Part shown: positions 11,588-21,800 of the stretch, one piece after another
How the letters are laid out: each line of letters starts with the position of its first letter
Position numbering within the stretch: the first letter of the stretch is position 1
From: Symsagittifera roscoffensis
Lineage: Eukaryota; Xenacoelomorpha; Acoela; Convolutidae
Direction: 5' to 3'
Assembly (NCBI RefSeq): GCF_963678635.1
Contig: NC_087063.1
Location: forward strand, 7,534,386-7,598,385
DNA length: 64,000 nt
Translations under genes and position numbers: made by a program
The notes under the pieces: model-generated
Database searches by the model: none
What the model saw: the letters and a program-made list of their open reading frames with translations, nothing else
What the model was told of the DNA's origin: nothing

Positions 11588-11716
11588 CAAAAAAACTCAA
11601 TGATAAGCGTTTTTTTCCTGGAACTCCAATGCGGGTAGATTAATTTAGTCTAAAACAATTAGTTTTCTCCGAAAAAGTTGTCATCGATCTCTATGTTCAA
11701 ATTCCCTGTGACAATA

Positions 11717-12047
11717 CAGTGCTGGCTTAAATTTTTCGGCTAAAACGCACGCACTACACCAGAAATTTAAAACGCGTTTTTCTCAAATTGGGTTGTCTTT
11801 AGGTAAAAATTGAACAAGACAAAGCTGGCTTAAAATGTGAGCAGAATTTTTTTATTTTAATTTGTTTTGCGAAATTCGCGCTCTAAATTTCACCCCAAGA
11901 ATGGATAGGTTTTGGCTTTTTAGCCAATCAAAAACTACGCCAAAATTATTTGGTCAATCACTGATAAAATGATATCAAAGTAAGCATCTTCCAAAGCTAA
12001 ATAAACATTAAGAAGGGTTTACTCTCCGAAACATTTTATAAATTAAT
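11717..12047 (+). mobile_element. Left half of a Tc1/mariner-type MITE (family E)
   Basis: Starts with CAGTGCTGG directly after TA (11715-11716). It follows the left arm of the complete element at 18027-18747: tttctcaaattgggttg, aatggatagg, ggtcaatcactgataaaat. The right arm is absent; a family A copy starts within ten bases. The flank upstream (ccctgtgacaata) is a family I sequence interrupted at its TA, as expected for TA-targeting elements. Confidence 0.65.
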
Positions 12048-12052
12048 ATTTT

Positions 12053-12516
12053 GTTCCGACTTTCGTAACAAAAACAACGGAATATTTGTCTCGGCGTGTT
12101 TTTTCTTCAGACAAACTTCGACTTTTTAACTAGCCTTTTTTCAAAAATCAAAAATCAAATTCGAAAAATCGAAAATCAAATTCCTAAAATCAAATTCGAA
12201 AGATATTTTACTTCCGATCATTTTTTGCAAAGTTTTGGGAGTTTGAAAATTGCCAATTGGGTGGGTCATGCTCCAGACTAATCTATGCGCTCTTTGTAGA
12301 TTTTATCCAAAATTCTGGAAACGTAACGCGCTTTCAAAAAATCGTTTCAAATTAAATACGGCTGGCTGATCGGTCGTATTAATTTTGTGGGACTCAAATT
12401 TTTACACTTAATATTTTATTTTGCTCAAAAATTATAGTTATTCAATTTTTTTCCAAAAGCTATTTGATATGGATTAAGGGGTAGTAGGAAGATTCAGGGC
12501 TTTGCCCTGATATAAG
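12053..12516 (+). repeat. Family A element, copy 7
   Basis: GTTCCGACTTTCG at 12053, familiar early blocks, a locally duplicated aaaatcaaattcgaaa segment near 12140-12200, and an intact 3' hairpin cagggctttgccctg followed by atataagagcagtc. The internal inverted repeat has decayed to agtaggaa. Confidence 0.65.
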
Positions 12517-13399
12517 AGCAGTCTTGTGCAAAGTCATTATTCACGTTTGTTTGGCTAAATTTTTTTTTCAGTTAACAGACGGCACGTTTCCAATTTTTTT
12601 TACCTTTTTTTAAGTTCGGCATTTTTTCAAAAACACTAAACTGACCCTTGTTTTGCCCATAACTTCTACCCTGCAAGCAATGTCAAGAAATCAGCCAAAA
12701 AAGTTGTTTTGAGCATTTTTTGAAAAAAAATCAAATAAGAAAAATTCAACTGTCGGGCTTATGGGTGGGGTTCTCTAAATAATTCAGTTCACTTTCTTTA
12801 AGCAATTAACAGTATCGTTTTTTGGTGTATGAGCTACTAGAGCAAGCAACAAAGCGGAAACTTATTGCAAATCAGTGACTTTTAGGGCCCTTATTTCCTG
12901 TTTCCTTCATCCTTGCTCTTTATCACATTTACCTTGTCTTCAATGAGGCCTTAACTTATTCTATTATTTCCTCTTAACTTGCCAATTACTAACCGAACAT
13001 ATGCAAAAGCAGCCGATAGCTAACCGAACCGAAAAAAAAACTTTTTTCTTTTTCCTCATTTGACCCTTTTAGTGACCCTTCTTCCTTTGCGTCCCCTAAT
13101 TTAACATTGCAAAATTGGTCGAATTTTCGATCAATCAGAATGCAGAAAAATTCGAATTTTAAACACAATGCTCTAGCGCTCGCTAACTTACTGCTTTCAT
13201 TTATTGGGTGGGGCAATTTTTAGTAGATACCATAGGTGGGGGGTCATTGATTGTTAAGTAGATCCCAAATTTTTTCTATTCAAAAAAGGATCTTTTTAGT
13301 TTGAGGGTAAAATTAGTTTAGTTTGCAGTGGGAGAAGGGAGAAGGAAGGACGTGGGCGCGGAGTTGGGTGAGGGGGGGGGGGTTACTGAAATGGTGTCC

Positions 13400-13500
13400 C
13401 ACTCTTTAATCCTACGATATTTAACTCCCAATGTTTACACCCCCTATATTATAACCCCGTAACATGATAACCCAACAACAATTTAACCCCCGTTTAATGA
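13400..13500 (+). repeat. Left subterminal TAACCCC-like array of the MULE
   Basis: Spaced copies of a (T)TAACCCC-like word (tttaactccc, tataaccccg, gataaccca, tttaaccccc) every ~15-25 bases. The mirror array is at 14850-14945. Such repeated subterminal words are often transposase-binding sites; that role is inferred here. Confidence 0.6.
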
Positions 13501-13600
13501 CGAGAATTTGTTTCAAATTAAGTACTTTTTATAAGTACAGGAGTAGTCCAATTAAGTTTAATAACTGAGGCCTGAAAAGCTAGTCTCGAAAGACAAACAA

Positions 13601-14345
13601 ATGTTAGTGGTATCAGGCCACGAGTATTACCTTAAACGCAAAAACAAGACAACAACAAATTGGAACTGCTCGAAATACCAAACCCATAAATGCCGCGCAA
13701 CAGCAATTACGGATGGAGAAAACTTTATTGAAATGATGGAACTTTCAAAGTCACCCCGAAAACGTTCAAAAAACTTTACTCCATACACGTTAGTCTTTCA
13801 GGAATAGCCCCCGCTTGCATATATGCCTTCCTGCCAAATAAAACAGAAAAAACTTACCACCGTTTCTTAGAAGCCCTAAAAATACTAGTCCCTGATAGTA
13901 GACCTCAAAAAATTTAACTGGATTTTGAGCAGGCCGCTATTCAAGAGTTTCAGAAAAACTTTCCCGAGTCCAAGCTGTCGGGATGTTTCTTCCATCTTTC
14001 ACAAAGTTTTAAAAGAAAAATCGCGGAGCTCGGATTGAAAAAAGATTACGAAACAAACCACGAGTTCGCTTTAGCACTCGAAATGTTACCTGCACTGGCA
14101 ATTGAAAAAGAAATAGGAAATTCATACGATAAACTAGTGGAGGAAATTCAAATAGTTTGCGATCGCACCATAAAAGAGTAGGAAAAAATAGCAACAGTTG
14201 ACGAGCTTTGCCTTTATTTTGGATCTAACTACATAAAAAAACTCATCCCGAATCGGGAAGCCCTTTTCCCCCCTTCATTATGGAATCAAAGGGATGCAGC
14301 ATCATCGCGTTTGGCCAGAACAACAAATTGGAAAAATTTTTGTGC
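13601..14345 (+). pseudogene. FLYWCH zinc finger plus MULE transposase, broken
   Basis: The first 50 codons from the ATG at 13601 are a FLYWCH-type zinc finger: the Tyr-Tyr-Leu, Trp-Asn-Cys and His-Lys-Cys positions fit, followed by RATAITDGENFIE. After a frameshift near 13807 the frame from 13810 reads as a MULE transposase core: FLPNKTEKTYHRFLEALK, a stop TAA at about 13915, then the DFEQAAIQEF block with the second catalytic Asp, GCFFHLSQSFKRKI, a second stop (TAG) near 14180, and a C-terminal ELCLYF ... LFPPSLWN ... RTTNWKNF block. The region that should hold the first catalytic Asp is deleted. Intact relatives have about 500-700 residues; under half remains. This enzyme would have cut and joined the ends of the enclosing element. 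It is not functional. Confidence 0.85.
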
Positions 14346-14412
14346 CGCCAGGGATTTGATTCTTTGATCTCTAGATTTAAAGACTAACGCTTTAACCACT
14401 ATACCGTGAAGT
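14341..14412 (-). pseudogene. tRNA-like module inside the MULE
   Basis: On the minus strand: A-box-like GGTATAGTGGTTAAAGCG, an anticodon-like GTCTTTAAATCTAG segment and B-box-like AATCAAATCCC. The stems are degenerate and the amino acid identity is unclear (Lys- or Phe-like). It directly follows the transposase remnant. Confidence 0.45.
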
Positions 14413-14430
14413 CTTTGGTTGTCATCCGAA

Positions 14431-14733
14431 TTATTGTTCCATATTTGGCTCTTTGATCTTTAATTGCGCCCATGTTTGAGTTTTCAAAGCGCAGATCAAT
14501 TCTGTCGGCACCAAAAGATCAAGGTCAGGAAATTCAAATGGTTTTGGACTGTTTTGTATGGGACTGTTCTTAGAACCTTTTTTTGATGTTTCGGACTCTT
14601 TTGTATGGGACTGTTTTGCATATGCACCAGTTTGAATCATGTCGGTCAGATTCGTTTTCAAGTTCATATCAAAGTCTAGACTATCGGCAAGGTCATTTCT
14701 GTTCAAATCTAAAACGCATGTAGCAGCGTGCAT
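14431..14733 (-). CDS. Unrecognised 100-codon open frame on the antisense strand of the MULE
   Basis: An uninterrupted ATG-started frame of 100 codons with balanced composition: an acidic N-terminal third (DLNRNDLADSLDFD), a Ser/Lys-rich middle (KESETSKKGSKNSP) and a hydrophobic/acidic C-terminal part (FEFPDLDLLVPTELICALK). It has no transmembrane segment and no motif I know. The middle derives from two related DNA units containing tttgtatgggactgtt (about 14557 and 14602), so part of it is repeat-derived. It lies wholly within the transposon, opposite to the transposase. It may be an accessory gene, captured host sequence or chance. Confidence 0.3.
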   Translation of the reverse strand: MHAATCVLDLNRNDLADSLDFDMNLKTNLTDMIQTGAYAKQSHTKESETSKKGSKNSPIQNSPKPFEFPDLDLLVPTELICALKTQTWAQLKIKEPNMEQ

Positions 14734-14849
14734 GTTAACTCATTTTGGTTCGCAAAATTTTTCGCAATTACAGCTTTGATGTTTACCGACGATATGGTTC
14801 CGAATCCTTTTCAAGTAAGTTTTACTGTGATTCTAACATTTGGTTTTAA

Positions 14850-14945
14850 AAGGGGTTAAATTAGAGTGGGGTTATCTAATTTCGGGGTTATATGAGAGGG
14901 GGTTAAGAAAAAGGGGGTTACAAAACACGGGGTGATAAGCTTGGG
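14850..14945 (-). repeat. Right subterminal TAACCCC-like array of the MULE
   Basis: Plus-strand words ggggtta, ggggttat, ggggttatat, gggggttaag, gggggttac and ggggtgat recur every ~15-20 bases. They mirror the left array. Confidence 0.65.
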
Positions 14946-15070
14946 AACCACTGAAATGACAGTAAAAAAATTGGAAATTGAGCAGAATCTAAACAGTCTG
15001 TAGTTTTTCAAGAAGAGCGTTAAAACCTAATTAATTTTAGGTAATGGTATAGGCTTATACTGATCAGATT

Positions 15071-15491
15071 CAGGGGCGGATTTAGGGGGAGGGTGGGGGG
15101 GGGGGGGGGCGGACGTTCGTCCCTCAGGGATTCGACCCCCTGCCGACCCAAAGCGCCCCCCCTTTGATACTCCATTTTTGGCCGATCGACCCTAAATTTT
15201 TTCTAAAGGCGCCTTAGGCGCCAATATATATTAATTTTGAGGGGGCGCGCGCGCCGAAAAAATGCAATTTTTTGGTCAAAATTTTCCAAAAAGTGCCTAA
15301 AAACGCCTTTTGGCCTGTTTTTTCAAAGTTTTCCCTGCGGCGCAAAAAATTTGGCCAAAATAGGGACAAAACAGTGCTTTGGGAGAGCTCGGAAAATCTA
15401 TTTGGTCGACCTAAAAAAAGTCGTCAAAATTTTCGAAAATTTTTTGAAAATCCGCCCCGCCCCCCTCGAGAAAATCCTAGATCCGCCCCTG
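15071..15491. mobile_element. hAT-type MITE (family C), complete, with 8-bp target duplication
   Basis: Terminal inverted repeats CAGGGGCGGATTTAGG (left) and CCTAGATCCGCCCCTG (right) bound 421 bp. The perfect 8-bp direct repeat ATCAGATT flanks them (15063-15070 and 15492-15499). CAG... ends with 8-bp duplications are typical of hAT elements. The interior holds a G-run, a gcgcgcgcgc stretch, and the ggacaaaacagtgctttggg block shared with three other fragments here. The 119- and 76-codon open frames inside are overlapping frames of this non-coding element. Confidence 0.85.
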
Positions 15492-16284
15492 ATCAGATTT
15501 AAGTTACTTTTTGCAAATAATTATTGGTCTATTATGAGAATAACTCGTGTGTATTTCGGCTATCATTTAATACATAGGACCAACACTGAATCATGAAACT
15601 TTTCAGATATATGACGGGCCTTCTGATTTTCAATTACATTTTTTATTAAAAGTTAAGCTAAAAAAATAACATCATATTTCAACGAGTGAATGAGAACAAC
15701 ACTCGATAGCTTGGGAAATTGAATTTATCTTATCAACAATTTCAATGTTGATAAGGAAGGAAAATAAAATATTTCCAATTCTAAAGGGATTTGCTAGGTA
15801 ACATTTAACTGTGAAAAGCCAGATAAAAGGTCTCAAAAATGCTCTTAAAATGATCCAACCTTTTCGGTAATCTACTTTAAAAAGGCGGCACCCTGAGTTT
15901 GAAGTTAATTGAAAGTTACTTCATACAAAGAACCTTTTCAGCAAATTTAATTAAATTTACTCGCGACGCAAACCAGATTCTATTGAGGTGCGAAAGTGAA
16001 ACATAATCAAATTTGGAACGACAAAAGGGGGAAAATCCTTGGCGTCGATTAAGTATCCGATAACGATGTTAATGTTGGTCCCCAGTTTTTTCAATCTGCT
16101 AAAATCTAATAACAGAAGCAGCTTTTGACGAGAGGGAGTTGCAGTTTTTGCTCTAATTTAACATTGCAAAAGAATTTGAAGAGAAAAAATGTTTGCCCTC
16201 TATATGTTGCTCCCTTTGAGGACTTTGCCAAAAATTTAGACCAAAATTTCCCTTTGTTCGGCGAGCCTTACATCTTCAAAATAG

Positions 16285-16600
16285 AATATAGATTGTTAGA
16301 ATGGTTCCATTTCAGTATTAAGACATCACTTTGGATCTGAGAATCTTAAAACATCGAAATGGAGAAATGGACAGGGTCGTCACATTCACTCAGAGAAGAG
16401 GTTTTTGCCATGTTTATTTAGAAAAACAGATGCTCTGTTCAAACTTGACATCAGATCAATCTGAATTTAGTCTAAAACAAAAATCAATCTACAAATGACA
16501 TCAATCAGTTTAATCTGAAACTAAAAAACTTGCGAAGCCTTCATCATCGATCATCATATTCAAATTCACTTTGACATAAGAAAACAATAGGAGACACTTT
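16285..16600 (+). repeat. Family I repeat, copy 3
   Basis: Shares ggttccatttcagt, tctgagaatc, a tttagtctaaaacaa block, catcatcgatcatca and atattcaaattcactttgac with the copies at 10255-10620 and 11636-11716, in the same order. The ends are not defined. Confidence 0.5.
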
Positions 16601-17708
16601 GATTAGGGTAAAATTGTAGAACTGACAGATGGAAAAAAAACTCTATTTATTCATCGATATTTCACGAAAAAATTGTACAATTTGAAGAGATCGAGTTTGA
16701 TCACATACTAAAACAAATTCACTCTTGTTTGTTTCTTAAAATTTACATACAAAAAAGTCTTCTAGTCAAAAAATTTAAAAAAACTAAAGAATAAATGCAG
16801 GTATTACAGTCATTTGTGACATAAATTAGCACGTTATCAATGCTTATATAAGCTGCGCCTAATTAGACTGATTTTTCAAGTCTTGTGATCAGTTATGCAT
16901 TTTTTAAATTGACATAAGAAAAGGATACTTCCCAATAAGAAATAGGTGTCCCATTTTAGACGGCCTCTTTTCCCATATAATTAACGTACCCATATAATTT
17001 AGTTCAATCTAGCGTTACCAGAAACTAGAGTTCTACTAATACATAAAACCTAGCCAATAATTTTAAAGTTAATATTGAAAGCATCCGGTTTGGATATTTT
17101 CCATAATAATTGAGCTTTTACAAAATTGTAAAATCGAAACAAGAGAAAATACAAACAAGAAAAGTTGAAGAAAAAACTGACAGATGACAAAAATTTCTAT
17201 TTTTTTCTTGAAAAAAAAAACATCAACAACATTTTTTTCCGTAAAAACAAATGAAGGCATAAACATTTGTTTTCACTGATTTTAAATTCTTTGCCGACCT
17301 TAGCTGCTAAAAAACACGCAACATTTATCCAGAAGCTGCCTTTTTTAAAACTATAAATACCGCTTGCTTAATTGATGTATCACTGAAAAAAAGTACCATG
17401 AAAAAAATCTTAATTCAGATCAATTAACTAGCGTGGCTGACGATAGCAACAGTTTCTCGCGGTTGACAACACCTGCTAATCGCAAATCTAATCAAATGCA
17501 AATTTGAACAATTCATGTTAATTGGACCCGCGACAAAATTTAGAGATTAAAGGCTTTCATGTCAATTAGATGCGTAAAAAACATAGCAATTAGAGTCCCG
17601 CAAAATTTAAAGATTAAAAGCTACCTTCTGTATTTGCAACCCGTGTTATAGTTTTTTGGGTTTCAATTTGCAATTATACAAGACATTATACATGGGCAAT
17701 TATACATG

Positions 17709-17948
17709 TTAATAAAATATAACTGATTGCAAAATTACATCCCGGGTCGCGGCACTCGACTGATGTTTTGACAGTCTCGACCAAGATTGGGTATGTTTTG
17801 TCTGTGTCGAACGAGTATCAGTTTGTCTCGACGTTTCAACTGAACAAAAGATGTGCACTTTTTTGCTCTGTTCAGCCTTGATATGTTTTGCCCAGTCCAG
17901 CTTGATTGAAGTTTCATACAAAAGTCTTTTCATTCTCTCAATATCCAA
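17709..17948 (-). CDS. Unrecognised open frame, 79 codons
   Basis: ATP-independent guesswork aside, the frame has a protein-like start (ERMKRLLYETSIKLDWAKHI) and a Ser/Thr/Gln-rich second half (SRQTDTRSTQTKHTQSW). The DNA of that half contains degenerate units around gttttg-n-c-n-gtctcga spaced ~35 bases, so part is repeat-derived. The base composition is visibly less A/T-rich than the flanks. An alternative overlapping minus-strand frame exists. No family recognised; it may be spurious. Confidence 0.2.
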   Translation of the reverse strand: MDIERMKRLLYETSIKLDWAKHIKAEQSKKVHIFCSVETSRQTDTRSTQTKHTQSWSRLSKHQSSAATRDVILQSVIFY

Positions 17949-18026
17949 ACAATTGCAACTTTGCGGAGAAAAAGAGATTTGAAAATGCTTCTAAAATCAA
18001 AATTGGTATAATTTAGGTTGCAGCTA

Positions 18027-18747
18027 CAGTGCTGATTCAAATTATTATCCGGACAAAATGAATGAAACCCGAAAATAAAAAAGAATTTTTCTCAAATTGG
18101 GTTGACTTTAAGTATAAACTGACAATGAGAAAACTTGCTTAGAATTTCAACAATATTATTAGGGTGCATTTTGTTATGCAAAATTTGGGCCAAAATGTTC
18201 GCCCTAAAAATGGATACTTTTTGCCTTTTTCATTCAATCAAAACCCATTCGGTCAATCACTGACACAATAAGGCCAGAGTTAGCCTCTCACATAGCACAA
18301 CAAACTTTAACAAGTGTGTACTCCTTAAAAACATTGCGCAAATTGTTTAAAAGTTTTTTTTTAAATAAAAATGATGGTTCATACAGTAAAAACGAATTTT
18401 TTGTCTATCAAACAGAGACAAATTACTGTAAACAATGTTTTTCCGAATATAGTTTTGTTAGAGTTTGTTGGGCTACGTAAGCGTCTCACTTTGATATTAA
18501 CATGTCAGTGATCGATAGCGTGGTTTTGGCTTAAATGTTGATTGAAAGAAAAAGCTAAAAAAGATTCATTTTTGGGTTAAAATTTTGAGTTCAATTTTTG
18601 CACTATAAATGGCAAAATATTAATTATGCTGAAATTTATGCCAATTTTCTACTCATCATGTTATACATAAATTCCACCCATTTTGAGAAAAACGCATTTT
18701 GAATGTCTAGCTTAATGAATTTGTCCGGATAATTTAAATCAGCACTG
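18027..18747. mobile_element. Long palindromic Tc1/mariner-type MITE (family E), complete
   Basis: Bounded by CAGTGCTGATTCAAATTAT (left) and the inverse, ATAATTTAAATCAGCACTG (right), and flanked by TA on both sides (18025-18026 and 18748-18749), the target of Tc1/mariner elements. The inverted similarity continues far inward: tttctcaaattgggt in the left arm and acccattttgagaaa in the right arm. The 721-bp element can therefore fold almost completely. No transposase is encoded. Confidence 0.8.
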
Positions 18748-18964
18748 TACTACTTGTTTTTATTTCTCGAGAATGAACCTGTTGATGCTTCGTTCGGAAC
18801 TAGTTTTCAGTCAGTCCTCGAAGCAAATAAAAAACTGTGAGAACTTGAAAAACTGAACTGCTAGATCTAGGTTTTGACTGTGCTCGACCTATGCATCAAA
18901 AGTGCTCGAGCTTTTTTTTATCAGTGCTCGACCGAAATTTGATTTTTCACGCTGCTTACTGCAA

Positions 18965-19612
18965 ATAGGCGAAACTGAGCTTCAAACCACTTGCGATACA
19001 AAAGTGAATAACTGTGATTACTACCAAATGAAAAAAAAAATAAAAAAATTGAAAAAACCTCAAAAACTGTTTTGTCATTAAAAAATGGAAAAATTTCAAA
19101 AAAGCAAAAACTACCCCAAGCAGAATTACATGGATGCCGAATTAGCTGGATAGAAGTAGAACGTTCATTAAAGGCGTTCTGTATGAACCAAGTCGGCAAA
19201 AAAAACAGACAAACAAAAATCTAAAATAGCCGAAAACAGATTCCGACTGGAATTGAACTCCCGGGCTTTGTCGTCGAGCATGGACGTTAGAACAATTTAG
19301 AAGATAGCTGAACATTAAAAAAAATTGTACGACGAGAATTAAGCCGACAATAATAAGCAGACGGTCTATAGCCCGATAAAACAGAAAAAGGGGCACTGAA
19401 AATGCAAAAAAAAACAGGTCCCAGTCGAATTCGAACCACAGTTTTTTGCTATCTCAAGCAGTGTTGCACCAGTTGGTTGATTGAATTTATATTTTGTAAT
19501 GAAAGTTTATGAGTGAGTCCAGGATCCAGGAGGTCGGTCCACTGTGAACAAAGTTATTTACGGTAAAAAGGTCTAGTACCCGATTGCAATACCCTTGCTT
19601 ATCGCAACGGAA
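18965..19612 (+). repeat. Family B element, copy 2, with two tRNA-like modules
   Basis: The 5' signature ggcgaaactgagcttcaaac is followed by cacttgcgatacaaaa. The 3' block ggtctagtacccgattgcaa (19570 on) precedes the weakened hairpin cttgcttatcgcaac. Minus-strand tRNA-like modules lie at 19218-19300 (B-box-like AGTTCAATTCC) and 19420-19475 (B-box GGTTCGAATTC, A-box-like CTGGTGCAACACTGC). The 84- and 92-codon minus-strand open frames here are inside this repeat. Confidence 0.65.
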
Positions 19613-20821
19613 ATATGAATAAATTGAAACTAAAGTTTTATAGTTGCATTTATTTCATAATTTTCATCAAAGTCAGTTAAATTTCGTGCCTAGAAAGCAC
19701 AATTAGCCCGGCAGTAACCTCCATTCTTCTTCCTTTGAAGATTTAAGACTAGATTTGACCCGGATCTTTTTTTAAACAGAAAAAAATATTCGTTAAATTG
19801 CTGGACTACCGTTTGTAAGCTTAGTTGGTACAAGACGGAAATTGCTTAAGAATGAAGCATTTTTCTCTAAAGTGAAAAATAGGTTTGCAAGTTTGATTTA
19901 AAATTGCAGAAAATAATTGAGTTCTTGATTTTTTCAGTCTTCTTTTGAAAAAATTAAATACAATCTGTAAAAACCTATTTAATTTCTCTGTTTGTCTCGT
20001 GTTTTTTTTTTAAAACCAAATTGATATCAATTTTATTGCAAAAATTTGATGAAAAAAATTCCCACTGTTCACACTTGATTCCACCGCCTGGTTCAAGTTT
20101 GAAAACACGCTATCAGTAATTAAAAGGGCACTGGACAACCGCCTTCTCTGCCGTGCCTACTCTCGAAATATTGGAAAGTTTTCATAAGTATTATCAATTA
20201 TGTCAAAGTTTTCCTACAGTCAGTTTGTTACGCCCAAACATAGGTATAATTAATCTTTTAATGCAAGTAAAGCGAAGTTCCGCTGCGTCTCTGTGCAAAG
20301 TATTTTTTCATTTGATCTTTTGTTGTGATGTTTTTGTTCTAAATGTTTTGCAATTGTTACGATCGTTTACAATATTAAGTAATTGAATCTTTCTCTTGTG
20401 CGTTCCGAGCACTTAATTTTTTTTTTAATTCTGTAAATATTTTCTGATATGTTGTTCTATTTTCAGTTTCTTACTGACATCTAAGAAATTGTTATAAAAC
20501 GGTTTGCGAAACTAGAAATTTGAGACAGCGGTCAGATAAATAGCTTTTTGAAGTAAATAATACATAAAACAGTTTAATAAAAGCAGTTGAAATATTCATG
20601 GCTTCGCTTTCGATTTGCACAGGAAAAAAGAAAAAACAGAAGTTTTTGAGAGAGTTAGTTTTCTGCTGTTTTTAATGACTTTCGAATCTCATAATTCCAG
20701 TTTTCTGACATACTGCAAATTTTATCAATCTTCAGTTTCTGAATCTTTTTTGTAATTATTTTTTATCTTGTTGTTTTGACTTCGAAAAAACGTTTCAATA
20801 GACAAATGTTAATTTTCTAAT
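19613..20821. other. No recognisable feature
   Basis: A/T-rich. One open frame at 20153-20386 is moderately protein-like at its start but lacks any motif or supported splice sites, so I do not call it. Confidence 0.4.
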
Positions 20822-21178
20822 TAAAAAATTAGGGCGGAAATGTTTTGACAATTTGAAAGATAATTATACCCCTCAGCTCAAAACTTAAAGAATATTTTAT
20901 TTGGCATCCTTATTTGTGAAGTTATTCGACATCTTTTTTTTAAATTTCGAAATTTGGCCATTTTGGATAAATATGCGCGCATAATTTCCAGTTGTCTATC
21001 AACATGATGGTGGCGAATTAACTTCGATCAGAAATCATTTCAAAATGAGCAACGCCAATTAAATGGTATCAATTAAAGCGCTACTAGACTCAGAATAGAT
21101 GAGGTAGTCTGTGTCAAAGGTAGTCTAAAGTAAAAAAAGTAGTCTGAGTTTGCAAGGCTTCGTCCCATGATACTAGCA
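20822..21178 (+). repeat. Family A element, copy 8 (divergent)
   Basis: Recognisable through a gcgcgcataatttcc block, a ggccattttggataaata block and the 3' cap gcaaggcttcgtcccatgat, with an eroded hairpin, then actagcaat. The 5' end is lost. Confidence 0.45.
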
Positions 21179-21704
21179 ATTTTGTTTATTTTTCTGATCA
21201 ATCAGTAATATCAATGGGAAGATTTTACAGTATCTTTGTTTACATGGCATAAATTTGATATGTTATTAATTATAACAGTAGTACAAAAAAAATAGATAGA
21301 AATAGAATTTGGTTTTAAGTTGTTAATGCAGTCAAAATGCCTAGTTCAATTAGAACCGGACTGCGCATCAAAACATTTCAATAAAAAATCTCAACCCAAA
21401 CTCAAGAGAAAAAAAAACAATTTTTTTTTAATGAAATTCATTGGCAAAATTATAGAATTGTACCAAAAATTATCATAATGTCAACATAATTTTTTCCTTA
21501 AGAACTTCTTGTTGAAGAACCAGTTTTTTTTCACAGAAATTTTTTGTCTGGTGGTTATTCTTGAAAATTGTGTCGAGGATAATGGCCTTTAGAGGACTTT
21601 TTGGAAAAATTACATCATGAAATTGTGTTTTGTAGCGCGAGATCTCCTCTGACAGTAGCCTTTTCTTGGGCAGACGCCTTTGGGCAGACGCCTTTTCTAT
21701 TTCG

Positions 21705-21800
21705 CAGAAATTTGACCCCTACCGACTCAAAGGGTCGCCCTTTGTACTATTTTGAGATATCAGTTTTTGACTGATTGAACTCAAAATTTGGCCGATTCAA
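21705..21800 (+). repeat. Fragment of the hAT-type MITE (family C)
   Basis: Matches 15125-15200 of the complete copy: gacccctaccgactcaaagg, tttgtactattttgag and ggccgattcaacgac. No terminal repeats. Confidence 0.5.

Larger units (their letters stand above)
10628..11636. mobile_element. Family D palindromic element with C-rich core
   Basis: Outer 9-bp inverted repeat ACCCGCATT (10628-10636) and AATGCGGGT (11628-11636). Just inside, AAGTGAAAACAAATCGATT (from 10643) is repeated in inverse orientation at 11551-11574. Between them are several ATTATAATGGATT-type motifs and a ~230-base C-rich tract. The minus-strand open frame 10817-11005 falls inside. The right flank overlaps a small MITE (11452-11587), so this may be one element, or a small element nested in another. 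Superfamily not assigned. Confidence 0.5.
13385..14958 (+). mobile_element. MULE (Mutator-like) DNA transposon relic with 9-bp target duplication
   Basis: A perfect 9-bp direct repeat ACTGAAATG flanks the unit (13385-13393 and 14950-14958), the target duplication length typical of MULEs. The element proper is 13394-14949, about 1.56 kb. Its ends, GTGTCCCACTCTT and the reverse complement of the right end, GGTTCCCAAGCTT, align as imperfect terminal inverted repeats. Inside each end is an array of TAACCCC-like motifs in inverted orientation. The interior holds a FLYWCH plus MULE transposase pseudogene, a tRNA-like module and an antisense open frame. The transposase family, the target duplication length and the terminal repeats all agree. 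Confidence 0.8.
15500..18020. other. Gene-poor stretch with a family I repeat
   Basis: Apart from a family I repeat (16285-16600) and one unrecognised open frame (17709-17948), I see A/T-rich sequence with short chance frames. No other transposon ends or tRNA-like modules were noticed. Confidence 0.4.

Noticed and set aside
15237-15596. 119-codon and 76-codon overlapping frames
   Set aside because: They lie wholly or mostly in the complete hAT-type MITE and read the same DNA in two frames; no protein family fits.
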